A stretch of DNA of 50,803 nt, from positions 1-50,803 of the forward strand of contig JAAXXI010000011.1 of the NCBI GenBank assembly GCA_013334565.1, written 5' to 3'. The notes beneath the pieces were generated by a model, which was given only the letters and a program-made list of their open reading frames with translations, was not told the origin of the DNA and made no database searches. This document shows positions 28,855 to 38,466 of this stretch, in pieces; positions within the stretch are counted from its first letter, which is position 1; each line of letters opens with the position of its first letter. Origin of the DNA: Chlorobiaceae bacterium. GTDB taxonomy: Bacteria > Bacteroidota > Chlorobiia > Chlorobiales > Chlorobiaceae. The position numbers and the translations under genes were made by a program.

Positions 28855-31053
28855 TTACTGAGCTTCGGCGTCCGGCGCGGCCTCAGGCGTCTGCTCGGGT
28901 TCGTTTTCAACTGCTTTCATCGAAAGCGCGAAACGGGTTTTACCGGTCCTCGGGTCTTTGCGGACATCGACCAGCTTGACCTTGACCCTGTCGCCGATCT
29001 TCAGCTTGTCGCTCACCTTCGCGACACGTTCTTTGGAAATTTCGGATATATGGACCAGTCCGTCGGTCTTGGGAAGGAATTCCACGAATGCGCCGAGTTC
29101 GTCCCGGATGTCCCGGACTTTGCCCAGGTAGGTGGTGCCGACCTCGGGTTTGGCGAGCAGCGTCCTGATTGCGTTCAGTGCGGCATGTGACCCTTCGTTG
29201 TTCGAGCAGGCGATGGTAACCGTGCCGTCGTCCTCGATGTTGATCTCAGCTCCGGTTTCTTCGGTGATGCTGCGGATGGTCTCGCCGCCTTTGCCGATGA
29301 TGAGTCCGATAGCATCGACCGGGATCTGGATGGTGGTCATCCTCGGAGCGAACTGCGCAAGCTCTTCACGGGTCTCGGGAATGGCTTCCTGCATCTTGTC
29401 GAGGATGTGGATGCGTCCCCTGCGGGCCTGTTCGAGTGCTGTTTCGAGAATATGGTAGTCGAGGCCGTCGATCTTGATGTCCATCTGGCAGGCCGTGATG
29501 CCGTCCCTGGTGCCGGTGACCTTGAAGTCCATGTCGCCGAGATGGTCCTCGTTGCCGAGGATGTCGGAAAGGATAGCATAAGAATGGTCTTCCTTGATGA
29601 GTCCCATCGCGATGCCGGAAACAGGCTTGCTGATCGGCACGCCGCCGTCCATGAGCGCAAGGGTCCCGCCGCATACCGATGCCATCGACGATGAGCCGTT
29701 CGACTCGAGGATATCGGAAACGATACGGATGGTGTAGGGGAATTCCTGGTCGTTCGGTGCAACCATCCTGATGGCGCGCTCGGCAAGGTTTCCGTGACCG
29801 ATTTCGCGGCGCCCGGTACTGCCGATCCGGCCGGTTTCTCCGACAGAGAATGGCGGGAAGTTATAGTGGAGCATGAAGCGCTTGTCGGCGTTGTTCGTCA
29901 GGGTGTCTACCGCCTGGGCATCTTTCTTGGTGCCGAGCGTGATGGTGACGAGCGCCTGGGTTTCGCCCCTGGTGAAGAGTGCGGACCCGTGAGCCCTCGG
30001 GATGATGCCGAGATCGATGGTGATCGGGCGGATTTCGTCGAGCTTCCTGCCGTCGAGCCGTTTCGCGTCATCGAGGATCATGTGGCGCATGACTCTCTTT
30101 TCAACGCTGTGGATCTGCTCTTCGATGATATGTTCGTTGAGGAAAAGCGATTTCGCCGGGTCCGCGGCGATCTCCTCGGTGGTGAATTCTGCCCTGAAAC
30201 GATCGACGACCGACTTGACCGCTTCATTGTAGATCGCTGCGGTCTGGTCGGCACGCTCTTCTTTGCGGAGCGGCGTATAGGCAAGCTGTTTCAGGCGCGC
30301 TTCGCACGTTTCCCTGATCGCGGCGGTAAGCTCTGAAGGGATATGGAGCGGAGAGAACGGACGGTTCGGTTTGCCGACTGCGGCCGCGAGCTCGTTCTGT
30401 AAGGCGCAGAGCCTGCGGATGGCGTCGTGGCCGAATTTGATCGCGTCGATCATCTCGGCTTCCGAAATCTCCTTCATTTCGCCTTCGAGCATACAGATGG
30501 TATCGGTTGTTCCGCCGATGCAGATATCGAGGTCGCTGTTGCCGAGCTCGTTCGTGTCGGGGTTGATGATGAATTTCTGGTTGATCCTGCCGACCCTCAC
30601 TTCTGACATCGGGTTCTGGAACGGAATGTCCGAAACCATGATCGCCGCGGATGCGGCAAGGCCACCGAGCACATCGCCGTCATTGATCTGGTCGGATGAG
30701 ATGACCGTGACGATAATCTGGGTTTCGTAGTAGTAGCCGTCAGGGAAGAGCGGCCTGAGAGCGCGGTCTATAAGCCTCGATGAGAGAATTTCCTTTTCCG
30801 ACGGGCGGGTTTCGCGCTTGAAGAAGCCTCCGGGGAACTTGCCTGCGGCGGAATATTTTTCACGGTATTCGACCTGCAGCGGGAAAAAGTCCTGGTTGGG
30901 GGGCGGGGTTTTTCTGCTCGACACAACCGTGGCGAGGACCATCGTGTCGCCCATGCGGACAACGGCGGCACCGTCAGCCTGTTTTGCCATCCGGCCGGTC
31001 TCGATGGAGATGACTTTTCCCTGGCCAAGATCAATTTCTTTGTTGATAATCAT
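28855..31053 (-). CDS. pnp: Polynucleotide phosphorylase
   Basis: PNPase degrades RNA from the 3' end with phosphate, in the degradosome-like machinery. The 732-residue protein has two RNase PH-type halves; the second carries the catalytic region around [25 protein letters not shown], then [19 protein letters not shown] domain ([20 protein letters not shown]) and an S1 RNA-binding domain ([21 protein letters not shown]) follow; an acidic alanine-rich tail ends it. All catalytic parts look intact. The rpsO gene, its usual partner in many bacteria, is not next to it here. Confidence 0.97.
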   Translation of the reverse strand: MIINKEIDLGQGKVISIETGRMAKQADGAAVVRMGDTMVLATVVSSRKTPPPNQDFFPLQVEYREKYSAAGKFPGGFFKRETRPSEKEILSSRLIDRALRPLFPDGYYYETQIIVTVISSDQINDGDVLGGLAASAAIMVSDIPFQNPMSEVRVGRINQKFIINPDTNELGNSDLDICIGGTTDTICMLEGEMKEISEAEMIDAIKFGHDAIRRLCALQNELAAAVGKPNRPFSPLHIPSELTAAIRETCEARLKQLAYTPLRKEERADQTAAIYNEAVKSVVDRFRAEFTTEEIAADPAKSLFLNEHIIEEQIHSVEKRVMRHMILDDAKRLDGRKLDEIRPITIDLGIIPRAHGSALFTRGETQALVTITLGTKKDAQAVDTLTNNADKRFMLHYNFPPFSVGETGRIGSTGRREIGHGNLAERAIRMVAPNDQEFPYTIRIVSDILESNGSSSMASVCGGTLALMDGGVPISKPVSGIAMGLIKEDHSYAILSDILGNEDHLGDMDFKVTGTRDGITACQMDIKIDGLDYHILETALEQARRGRIHILDKMQEAIPETREELAQFAPRMTTIQIPVDAIGLIIGKGGETIRSITEETGAEINIEDDGTVTIACSNNEGSHAALNAIRTLLAKPEVGTTYLGKVRDIRDELGAFVEFLPKTDGLVHISEISKERVAKVSDKLKIGDRVKVKLVDVRKDPRTGKTRFALSMKAVENEPEQTPEAAPDAEAQ

Positions 31054-31302
31054 GGAAATCGTTTGCTATAAGTGATAAAAATACGGACTGTCCTGCCATC
31101 GCGGCCGTCCAGGAAAAGAAACCCTGCCGGCTTTCCGATGCCCTTTAAATTCATGAACCTGCGTTATAGACCAATCAACACGGTATCGCCCCGACCCTCT
31201 TTGCTTCTGGAAAATTACCGGATTGGTCCGGTGGGCTTCCGACAAAAATGAAACGCAATATAAAACAAAAAAGTATTTTCATGCCAATCCTCTGCAGGGT
31301 TC

Positions 31303-32157
31303 TCACGGACAACGGAACCTGGCGTTGTCGAGAAGCCTTACCGAACCTGCCCTGACGGCGAGCAGCAGGCGGTACTCCCTGCCTTTTTCAGCTTTTTCCG
31401 CCGGTTCGAAGGTCTCTTCTTCGACAAAGCTCACATAGTCGGGGATGAACCCGACGACCGACCGGATCATGGCATCGACTTCCGCAGCGATCGTGCCGAG
31501 GTCCCTCCTTTGCGCATCAAAACAGGTTCCGGCGTGCAGTATCCCCCGGTGCAGGACAGAAGCCTCGTTCCGTTCCGTGCTCGAAAGGTAGATGTTTCGG
31601 GAGCTGACCGCAAGCCCGTTTTCCTCCCTGACGACAGGCGCACCGATGACGGTGACGTCGATGTCGAGGTCCCTGACGAGGCGGCGGATGATTGCGAGCT
31701 GCTGGGCGTCCTTTTCACCGAACACCGCAAGGTGCGGTTTGGTGATGTTGAACAGCTTGGTGACGATGGTTGCGACGCCGTCGAAATGTCCCGGACGAAG
31801 GGCGCCTTCGAAACGTTCCGCAAGGGGCCCGCAGGCAACCGAGGTCTGGAATGAAGCGGGATAGATCCCGGAAGCTTCCGGCGCGAACAGGTAATCGACA
31901 CCGGCGGATTTCGCGAGCGCGGAGTCCTGCTCGAACGGGCGCGGGTAACGGTGAAGGTCCTCGTTAGCCCCGAACTGCCTGGGGTTGACGAAAATCGTGA
32001 GAATGACAACCCCCGCGGTCTCCTTTGCAAGCCTCACCAGGCTGAGATGGCCCTCGTGCAGTGCACCCATGGTCATGACGACACCGATGAGCTGACGGTT
32101 CAGGCGCAGCTTTTCGGAAATTGCCTGCATTTCCGTGGGCTCAGTGATTATCTGCAT
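31303..32157 (-). CDS. panC: Pantothenate synthetase
   Basis: PanC joins pantoate and beta-alanine to make pantothenate (CoA pathway). The 284-residue protein has the class-I nucleotidyl-transferase motif [19 protein letters not shown], the [20 protein letters not shown] block and [14 protein letters not shown]. The start is ATG at 32157, not the longer in-frame possibility at 32283, because the family begins close to [12 protein letters not shown]. It overlaps the end of rsmI by 17 bases and lies downstream in the same direction, so the two are probably co-transcribed. Confidence 0.95.
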   Translation of the reverse strand: MQIITEPTEMQAISEKLRLNRQLIGVVMTMGALHEGHLSLVRLAKETAGVVILTIFVNPRQFGANEDLHRYPRPFEQDSALAKSAGVDYLFAPEASGIYPASFQTSVACGPLAERFEGALRPGHFDGVATIVTKLFNITKPHLAVFGEKDAQQLAIIRRLVRDLDIDVTVIGAPVVREENGLAVSSRNIYLSSTERNEASVLHRGILHAGTCFDAQRRDLGTIAAEVDAMIRSVVGFIPDYVSFVEEETFEPAEKAEKGREYRLLLAVRAGSVRLLDNARFRCP

Positions 32158-32875
32158 GTTTCTGTTCCGGTTGGTTTGATTTTTTTCCGGCAGGGTGGAT
32201 GACCACCACGAATTCACCCCTTGTTTTCCCTCCGGCCAGGTGTTCGCGGATTTCGGCGATGGTGCCGGCAACATACTCCTCATGTATTTTTGTCATTTCC
32301 CGGGCAATGAACACCCCTGCGTCGGGCTGGCGCTCTTCGAGCTCGTCGAGCAGCTGCATTACCCTGAACGGGGATTCATACAGGACTATGGTCGAATGCA
32401 GCGAACAGAGGAAGTCCATGCGGCTTTTACGGCCTTTTTTATGCGGCAGGAACCCGGCGAAGAAAAAACTGCTGACCGGCAATGGACATGCCGAAAGAGC
32501 CGAAGTGAGGGCGCTCGGACCAGGTACGGGGATGACCTTCAGGTTCCGTTCATGGACTGCCTGGAGGATGGTGTAGCCCGGGTCACTGATGACCGGAGTG
32601 CCGGCGTCGGTGATGAGCGAGACGTCGGTGCCCTCTTCGAGCATGCTGACGATCTGCCGGACGGCTTTCGGTTCGTTGAAATTGTGGTAACTGACCAGCT
32701 TCTTGCCCTGGATGTCGAGATGGCGCAGGAGGATCGATGCCCTCCGCGTGTCTTCACAGGCTATGGCTCCCGATTCGCGAAGGATCCTTATTGCCCGCAG
32801 GGTAATGTCTTCAAGGTTGCCGAGAGGCGTCGCGACGACATAAAGCGTTCCGGTATGTTCTGGTTCGATCTGCAA
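32141..32875 (-). CDS. rsmI: 16S rRNA 2'-O-ribose C1402 methyltransferase RsmI
   Basis: RsmI methylates 16S rRNA at C1402. The 244-residue protein has the tetrapyrrole-methylase-type fold with [26 protein letters not shown] and [14 protein letters not shown] [16 protein letters not shown] read the start as TTG at 32875: no ATG or GTG lies in frame between it and the stop upstream, and the protein begins at the normal family start. A weak Shine-Dalgarno makes low translation likely. It is the first gene of an rsmI-panC pair and diverges from the oppF-type gene. Confidence 0.93.
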   Translation of the reverse strand: MQIEPEHTGTLYVVATPLGNLEDITLRAIRILRESGAIACEDTRRASILLRHLDIQGKKLVSYHNFNEPKAVRQIVSMLEEGTDVSLITDAGTPVISDPGYTILQAVHERNLKVIPVPGPSALTSALSACPLPVSSFFFAGFLPHKKGRKSRMDFLCSLHSTIVLYESPFRVMQLLDELEERQPDAGVFIAREMTKIHEEYVAGTIAEIREHLAGGKTRGEFVVVIHPAGKKSNQPEQKHADNH

Positions 32876-32972
32876 GGTAAAATGGCAAACGTGTGCGACG
32901 GGTTTTGTATGGCAGATTCACAATGGTTTTTAGTATAATAATAAAAATACGATAAACAGCGTTCAGGCAACT

Positions 32973-33959
32973 ATGGGGGAACAGGAGCGGATACTTTCGG
33001 TCAGGGATTTGCGGGTGCAGTTTTCACAGAAAAAGCGCGGCGGCCTCGGCCGGGCCATACCGGTAAGAGTCGTCAACGGGATTTCCTTCGATGTCTATCG
33101 GGGTGAGACGCTCGGCCTCGTTGGCGAGTCCGGCTGCGGCAAGACAACCCTCGGCAGGGCGATCATCCGGCTGGGCAGTCCGTCGGTTTCGGGATCGATA
33201 GCGTACAACGGCAGGGAGATCACGTCTCTCGGCAACAGGTCGTTCCGGGCAATTCGAAGGGAAATGCAGATGATTTTCCAGGACCCCTTCGGATCACTCA
33301 ATCCCCGCCTGACCACAGGCCAGATGCTGGGCGAGGTGCTTTCGGTGCACGGCATAGCACGAGGCAAGGCCTCGCGCAAGCGCATTGACGAACTGCTCGC
33401 CCTTGTCGGCCTGAGCAGGGATTACTGCAACCGCTATCCGCACGAGTTTTCCGGTGGGCAGCGCCAGCGTCTCGGTATCGCGAGGGCGCTGGCCGTAAAC
33501 CCGAAATTCATCATCTGCGACGAGCCGGTTTCGGCCCTCGACGTTTCCATTCAGTCGCAGATCATCAACCTGCTCAAGGACCTGCAGAGCGGGCTCGGGC
33601 TGACCTATCTTTTCATCGCCCATGACCTTTCGGTCGTGGAGCATATTTCCCGGAGGGTGGCCGTGATGTACCTCGGTAAAATCGTCGAACTTGCCGATGG
33701 ATCGGAACTGTATGCCAATCCGAAGCACCCCTACACCAAAGCTCTCCTTTCAGCCATACCCAATCCGGAACCGGGCGTGAAGAAAGAGCGCATCCTGCTG
33801 AACGGCGACCAGCCGGGCCCGCTCAACATTCCGACGGGGTGCAGTTTCCATCCCCGCTGTCCTTTCGCCATGCCGGAATGCAGCAGAAGTGAACCGGTGC
33901 TGAAGGAACCGGCAGGCAGTGCCGGGCACTTTGTAAGCTGTCTCCTTTATGAAGAATAA
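32973..33959 (+). CDS. Oligopeptide/dipeptide ABC transporter ATPase (OppF-type)
   Basis: The 328-residue ATPase has Walker A GLVGESGCGKTTLGRAI, the ABC signature EFSGGQRQRLGIARALAV, Walker B KFIICDEPVSALDVSIQSQI, and the C-terminal oligo_HPY-type extension with the cysteine-rich block SFHPRCPFAMPECSR typical of peptide importers. It likely powers a DppF/OppF-type system. The membrane parts and binding protein are not beside it; a matching binding lipoprotein and permease occur at 48.9-50.8 kb, and may or may not belong to the same system. Its stop overlaps the sppA start by 11 bases. Confidence 0.93.
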   Translation: MGEQERILSVRDLRVQFSQKKRGGLGRAIPVRVVNGISFDVYRGETLGLVGESGCGKTTLGRAIIRLGSPSVSGSIAYNGREITSLGNRSFRAIRREMQMIFQDPFGSLNPRLTTGQMLGEVLSVHGIARGKASRKRIDELLALVGLSRDYCNRYPHEFSGGQRQRLGIARALAVNPKFIICDEPVSALDVSIQSQIINLLKDLQSGLGLTYLFIAHDLSVVEHISRRVAVMYLGKIVELADGSELYANPKHPYTKALLSAIPNPEPGVKKERILLNGDQPGPLNIPTGCSFHPRCPFAMPECSRSEPVLKEPAGSAGHFVSCLLYEE

Positions 33960-35784
33960 TACCCCTGATCTCAACCCGACCGGTATGCAGAACAATAAAA
34001 AAGGGTGCCTCCGCAGGGGGTGCCTGGTTTCGCTTCTGATAGTCATTGGGAGCGTTGCGGCATTCTGCCTGCTTTTCCGATCAACGCGCACTCTTCCAGA
34101 CCGATTCGTGCTCAAGGTCCCTATCGGCGGCGCACTGAACGAAACAAGGCGCGACAGCGGCCTGCCCCGTTTTCTCGCTTCGAAGGAGCCGCTTTCCCTG
34201 CAGGACCTGCTTTTCATTTTCGATCACGCGGCATCCGACAGGCGGGTTGAACGGGTGCTTCTCGATATCGACGGCCTGAAGACAAGCGCGGCAAAAAATG
34301 CCGAGCTTCGCGATGCCATCGAAAAACTGAGGGCCCGGGGGAAGAAAGTTACCGCGTTCCTGCGTTCTCCTGAAGACGGGGACTACCTGCTTGCTTCCGC
34401 CTGCGATTCGCTGATTATCCAGAAAGGAGGCTTCCTGCTCCTTGACGGCCTCAAAGCTGAAATGCTCTTCTTTTCAGGAACACTCGGGAAAATCGGTGTC
34501 GGTTTCCAGGCCGCGCAGTGGAAGAAATATAAAAGCGGCATCGAGCCTTTCGTGAGGACCGGTCCGAGCAGGGAGTCCCTCGAAGAGGTGGAGGCGCTGC
34601 TTTCGGAAGCCTACGACGATTATCTCGGCTATGTTTCGAAACGCAGGAAAATCGGCAGGGACTCTCTCGAGGCGATCATCGACAAGGTTGCCCTGATGAC
34701 CCCGGAAAAAGCCAGGTCGCTCGGCCTTGTGGACGGCATATCGTCGCTCTGGAAGCTCGAAAGGCAGATGTCGAGGAACATGACGGGCAAGGAGCCTGAT
34801 GCGGACAGCAAGGCGATCGTCGGAGCGGAACGCTACGCTTCGGACTTCAGCTCTCCCATGAAGCCCGATACCCCACAAAGCGTTGCCGTCGTGACCCTTT
34901 CCGGATCCATCGTCCGTTCTTCGGCCGAATCTGCCGGGGACCTCGACAGGAATATCGATGTAGCTACACTGAGGAGCGCGCTCGATGCGGCGCTTGCCGA
35001 TAAATCGGTGAAAGCCCTCGTTCTGCGTATCGACAGTCCCGGAGGCGATGCGCTCGCTTCGTCCGAAATGCTCGAGATGCTCGATTCGGCAGCGGTCCGG
35101 AAGCCCCTTGTCGTTTCGATGTCGGGAGTCGCGGCTTCAGGCGGCTATATGGCCGCATTGGCCGGAAGAACGATCTACGCACAGCCCCTCACCATAACCG
35201 GCTCGATCGGGGTTTTTGCCCTGAAACCGTTCATGAGCGGGTTACTGAAGAAAATCGGTATTGACCGCAGCGTTGTCACACGAGGCCGGTTCGCCGATGC
35301 CAATACGCCCTTCAAGGCCTATGATGACGAGTCCATGAAAAAGTTCGTGGAGGCCTCGGGTACCATTTATGACGATTTTATCGGCAAAGTGGCCGTTTCG
35401 AGGAAAATGCGGATCGCCGAGGTCGATTCGGTTGCAGGCGGCAGGGTCTGGACAGGAAAGAGCGCGATGAGGGTCCGTCTCGTAGACCGGAGCGGGGGTC
35501 TGTTCGATGCTGTCAGGGAAGCGCAGTCCCTTGGCGGTATAGACAGGTCGAAAACGCCGCATATCCTGTTGCTGCCTGCCCGGCGGAACATGTTCGAATC
35601 GCTGCTGAAATCCGGCGGGGCCGATATTTCGGGCATGATAGCCGCTTCGCTGAAAAAAGAGCTGCTGCATGAAATCGCTCCGCAGCGGGAGTACGGCTCG
35701 CTCGAGTCATTTTACCGGATGCTGGTGAAGCAGGGCGGGGTGCAGGTGCTTGCGGTGATGCCTGAGGAGATCGTGGTGTACTGA
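33949..35784 (+). CDS. sppA: Signal peptide peptidase SppA (long form)
   Basis: A 611-residue long-form SppA (S49), membrane-anchored by one N-terminal segment (LVSLLIVIGSVAAFCLLF), which digests cleaved signal peptides. The N-terminal S49 domain supplies the lysine in QWKKYKSGIEPF, and the second domain supplies the serine in MSGVAASGGYMAALAG; the region around VVTRGRFADANTPFKAYDDE is also family-like. The start at 33949 lies inside the oppF-type gene, with an in-frame ATG at 33985 as alternative. The pairing with a peptide ABC ATPase is curious and may be just overlap economy. The MITE-like copy 1 begins four bases after its stop. Confidence 0.94.
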   Translation: MKNNTPDLNPTGMQNNKKGCLRRGCLVSLLIVIGSVAAFCLLFRSTRTLPDRFVLKVPIGGALNETRRDSGLPRFLASKEPLSLQDLLFIFDHAASDRRVERVLLDIDGLKTSAAKNAELRDAIEKLRARGKKVTAFLRSPEDGDYLLASACDSLIIQKGGFLLLDGLKAEMLFFSGTLGKIGVGFQAAQWKKYKSGIEPFVRTGPSRESLEEVEALLSEAYDDYLGYVSKRRKIGRDSLEAIIDKVALMTPEKARSLGLVDGISSLWKLERQMSRNMTGKEPDADSKAIVGAERYASDFSSPMKPDTPQSVAVVTLSGSIVRSSAESAGDLDRNIDVATLRSALDAALADKSVKALVLRIDSPGGDALASSEMLEMLDSAAVRKPLVVSMSGVAASGGYMAALAGRTIYAQPLTITGSIGVFALKPFMSGLLKKIGIDRSVVTRGRFADANTPFKAYDDESMKKFVEASGTIYDDFIGKVAVSRKMRIAEVDSVAGGRVWTGKSAMRVRLVDRSGGLFDAVREAQSLGGIDRSKTPHILLLPARRNMFESLLKSGGADISGMIAASLKKELLHEIAPQREYGSLESFYRMLVKQGGVQVLAVMPEEIVVY

Positions 35785-35787
35785 GGG

Positions 35788-35927
35788 GGCACCTCTATTT
35801 ATTTGTTCCGAAGCCCGATTGCTGCGTTGGCCGGTGCTTGAAATCCTCATGTACTCCCGGTACATTCCGGTTTCTCCTCTCCGTCCGCCTTGCACTCGTG
35901 CTTCTCACTACAATAAATAGAGGTGCC
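35788..35927. mobile_element. MITE-like element, copy 1 (140 bp, terminal inverted repeats)
   Basis: The ends GGCACCTCTATTTATT (35788-35803) and AATAAATAGAGGTGCC (35912-35927) are perfect inverted complements. Inside is a conserved stretch ending CTTGCACTCGTGCTTCTCAC that is also found in the copies at 37729-37867 and, inverted, at 44287-44461. There is no transposase frame inside. No clear target-site duplication is visible at this copy. It sits between sppA and the convergent porin gene. Confidence 0.85.
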
Positions 35928-35986
35928 TTGGAAATGTGGTGCAGGGACGAAAAGGACTGCAGGGACTAAAGGAAAAGAAGAAAAAA

Positions 35987-36013
35987 TACAGCTCCGGTTT
36001 TGCCGGAGCTGTA
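35987..36013 (-). terminator. Strong intrinsic terminator of the porin gene
   Basis: TACAGCTCCGG (35987-35997) and CCGGAGCTGTA (36003-36013) form a perfect 11-base stem with a 5-base loop; on the minus strand, which the porin gene uses, it is followed by a run of T (TTTTTTC). This sits just 13 bases after the porin stop and is the clearest terminator of that gene. Confidence 0.9.
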
Positions 36014-36025
36014 TCGTTAGCGGCA

Positions 36026-37408
36026 TCAGAACTTGTAGGTCATCGAGCTCTGTGCCCTCACCGCATGGCTGTCGGGAAGGTTCATATAATCTGTGATCCA
36101 CTCTCCCAGCTGGAAGCCGAGGATGAAGTTCGGGGTAACCTGCGTGATGACGTTCGCGAATATGGTACGGTTGAGCGTCCTTGTTTTTGCTGTCGATGCA
36201 GGGACATAACCAACGAGATCGGTATTGTCGGGATCATCGATGCCAGCGCCAAGGCTGACGGTTGTCGCCGGACTTGCAAAATATTTCAGAGCAGCCCAAC
36301 CGCCATGTGATTGTATTTCAAACGGTTTTTTTGGATCTCCGTAATTCACTCCCTGGCCTATTCCGCCATAGAAATCATCAAGGTTCGAGCCGGTGAAGTA
36401 TTCGCCTGCAAACAGCAGCTTCTGGCTGAGCGGCAGCGAAAGCTCCAGGTTGCAGGACCAGGTATCGAGGGTTTTATGGGTGTTGTTTGCATCGGTATCC
36501 CACTGCTCCTGTCCGTAATGGCCGGAAACGGCAATGGTTGCCGGTTTGCTGTCCACGATGACCGGACCGCTGAGGGCGATGCGCCCCTGGATGGTCGGCA
36601 TGCCTGCATCCCTGCCGGTGTCGGATGTATATGTCGGGCTCACGATATCTTTTTCGCCGATCGTTCTCGATGCTGCAACAGCAACTTCAAGCCTGCTCTT
36701 TTCGCCGGTTTTGAACCCCTTTGTCAGGCGCAACTGGGGATGGCGTCCTCCGATGTTGCCCGCATCCCACATGATCGCAGGGTCATCGGTAAAGGGTAAC
36801 AGCGAGCCGACGAGATCCCAGGTCTGGCCTGCAACGATGCTGAAGTCGGAAGCGGGCCAGAAAGCCTTGAGGTAGGCATGGCGCATCCTCGGGTTCTGGT
36901 TGTTTTCGGTCCCTCCGCCGGTGAAGTCGATCTCGATATTCCCGGAAAGCCTGATTTTTTCCGTATCAGGACCGCTCAGGTTGAATCCGAGCCGGGTCGC
37001 CCCTGCCGTAAGGTTCCATTCTCCGTCATTCCTTCCCATACCCTGCGGTTGGGCCCAGAGGGCTATGTTGCCGGGGTAGATCTGGCCGCTTTCCCATACG
37101 GCGTCGAGCCGTGCAAATCCGTAAAGCTGCGCTTTCACACCGGCTCCGAGTGAAACGGAAAGCGGTTCCCTGGAATCGGATTTCGCTGCAGGCACTGCGA
37201 CAGCATGTGCCGTTGCAACCTGTGCTGCGGCGGGAGTGGTATCCGGTTTCTGTTTCATCAATGCCTTGAGCTCGGCCAGTTCCTTTTCAAGGCGCGTGAT
37301 GCGCATTTCGACGGTTTCCGGCGTGTCAGCCGCAAACCCCGCTGCCGGTGCTGCCAGCAGCGAAACTGCCAGAAGCAGGCTGTAATGGAGTTTCTTTCCT
37401 GTTTTCAT
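36026..37408 (-). CDS. Coiled-coil-anchored outer-membrane porin (DcaP-like)
   Basis: A 460-residue outer-membrane protein. It has a signal peptide (LLLAVSLLAAPAAGFAA), then a short coiled coil, ETVEMRITRLEKELAELKAL, an Ala/Pro linker to about residue 80, and a beta-barrel with alternating strands, ending in an aromatic residue (SSMTYKF), as expected for Bam-assembled porins. It resembles DcaP-type porins, whose coiled-coil helps form trimers. Substrate specificity cannot be read from sequence. A strong terminator follows and the gene is separate from its neighbours. Confidence 0.8.
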   Translation of the reverse strand: MKTGKKLHYSLLLAVSLLAAPAAGFAADTPETVEMRITRLEKELAELKALMKQKPDTTPAAAQVATAHAVAVPAAKSDSREPLSVSLGAGVKAQLYGFARLDAVWESGQIYPGNIALWAQPQGMGRNDGEWNLTAGATRLGFNLSGPDTEKIRLSGNIEIDFTGGGTENNQNPRMRHAYLKAFWPASDFSIVAGQTWDLVGSLLPFTDDPAIMWDAGNIGGRHPQLRLTKGFKTGEKSRLEVAVAASRTIGEKDIVSPTYTSDTGRDAGMPTIQGRIALSGPVIVDSKPATIAVSGHYGQEQWDTDANNTHKTLDTWSCNLELSLPLSQKLLFAGEYFTGSNLDDFYGGIGQGVNYGDPKKPFEIQSHGGWAALKYFASPATTVSLGAGIDDPDNTDLVGYVPASTAKTRTLNRTIFANVITQVTPNFILGFQLGEWITDYMNLPDSHAVRAQSSMTYKF

Positions 37409-37728
37409 GGAGATTAACCCGCCATTGCGGTGTCGTTTTGATTGGTTGTGTGTGTTTGTGCGTCCGGTTGACAGAAGGTGAATATAGCGAGAAGCGGATC
37501 ATTTATCACATTGCGATATCCGTGGAACAGCAAATACGACGTCGTGTCCGCACACAATCTGTCGGGCAATACGGTAAGGTTTTAGCGTGGTTGCAGTAAT
37601 CAGAAAAATCGACAGGAAGGAGGGTTGGGTTCAGGGACAAGAAGTTGTGCAGAATTTCAGGCAAATGGACGGATAATAAAACCGAATCCTGGTTGAAGCG
37701 AAAGCCATGCTTGCAGGTTTTTCCATCA

Positions 37729-37867
37729 GGGCAGCTCTCTTTATCTGTTCCGAAGCGTTATTGCCCTGGTTGGTCCCGATGGATCGGGGTCGAAATACTC
37801 ACCCCGAACTGTCGGAACTCTCTGCGACTTGCACTCGTGCTTCTCACGACAATAAACAGAGCTGTTC
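37729..37867. mobile_element. MITE-like element, copy 3 (139 bp, diverged)
   Basis: The ends GGGCAGCTCT (37729-37738) and AGAGCTGTTC (37858-37867) are imperfect inverted repeats, and the flanks are the 4-bp direct repeat ATCA (37725-37728 and 37868-37871), consistent with a target-site duplication. The interior keeps TTGCACTCGTGCTTCTCACGA, the shared core of the family, but the middle has diverged. It lies in the 37409-37889 gap, which holds no gene, and ends 23 bases after the cytochrome gene stop. Confidence 0.75.
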
Positions 37868-37889
37868 ATCAATCAACAAGAGTGGTATT

Positions 37890-38303
37890 TCAATATGCTT
37901 TTTCTGATTGGGTATCCGTTTCCGTCCCATTTTCCCTTACCTGATCTGCCATATAAGAGACCGCGGCGGATACCTCTTTTTCCGAGAGCTCCGGATTCCC
38001 CCCTTTGGGAGGCATGGAGCCATTTTTACCATCCATGCCGATGATGGAGTTCTTCAGCATGACAGGCAGGCCTTTTGCTATCCGTTTTTCCCAATCCTCC
38101 CTGCTGCCAAGCTTCGGTGCGCTGCCGACCCCGCTATCGTGGCAGCCGGCGCATTGTGACTCGTATATCGATTTGCCTGAGGGCGCAGCCGAACTGCTGC
38201 TGCTGAGGGCTTCGGGCTGATCGTTATCGTCATTATCTGCACAGGCACAGAAAAGCGGGAGTGTGCCAACGGCGATCAGCAACATGGTATTTCTATACTT
38301 CAT
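37890..38303 (-). CDS. Monoheme c5-like cytochrome c
   Basis: The 137-residue protein carries a signal with a possible lipobox (LFCAC, cysteine 21) and a Ser-rich linker, then a single heme c domain: CAGCH at residues 51-55 and a methionine in SMPPKGGNPELSEKEVS as the likely sixth ligand, the layout of the cytochrome c5/c-555 class. It would be a periplasmic or membrane-tethered electron carrier; green sulfur bacteria use several such carriers between sulfur-oxidising systems and the reaction centre. Its exact partner is unknown. Confidence 0.87.
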   Translation of the reverse strand: MKYRNTMLLIAVGTLPLFCACADNDDNDQPEALSSSSSAAPSGKSIYESQCAGCHDSGVGSAPKLGSREDWEKRIAKGLPVMLKNSIIGMDGKNGSMPPKGGNPELSEKEVSAAVSYMADQVRENGTETDTQSEKAY

Positions 38304-38466
38304 AATGTTCTCTTCGAATGCCCTTTTCGTACAGTCAAATCCCGGTACGATGCATCGAAATATTCAGTGTTAACCGGACTTTCCTGCACAAATTAATGAA
38401 CAATCGGCATCTTTGCCAGAGAAAATGATGACTCATGAAGGATTGCCGGATATGACCGGTTCCGGA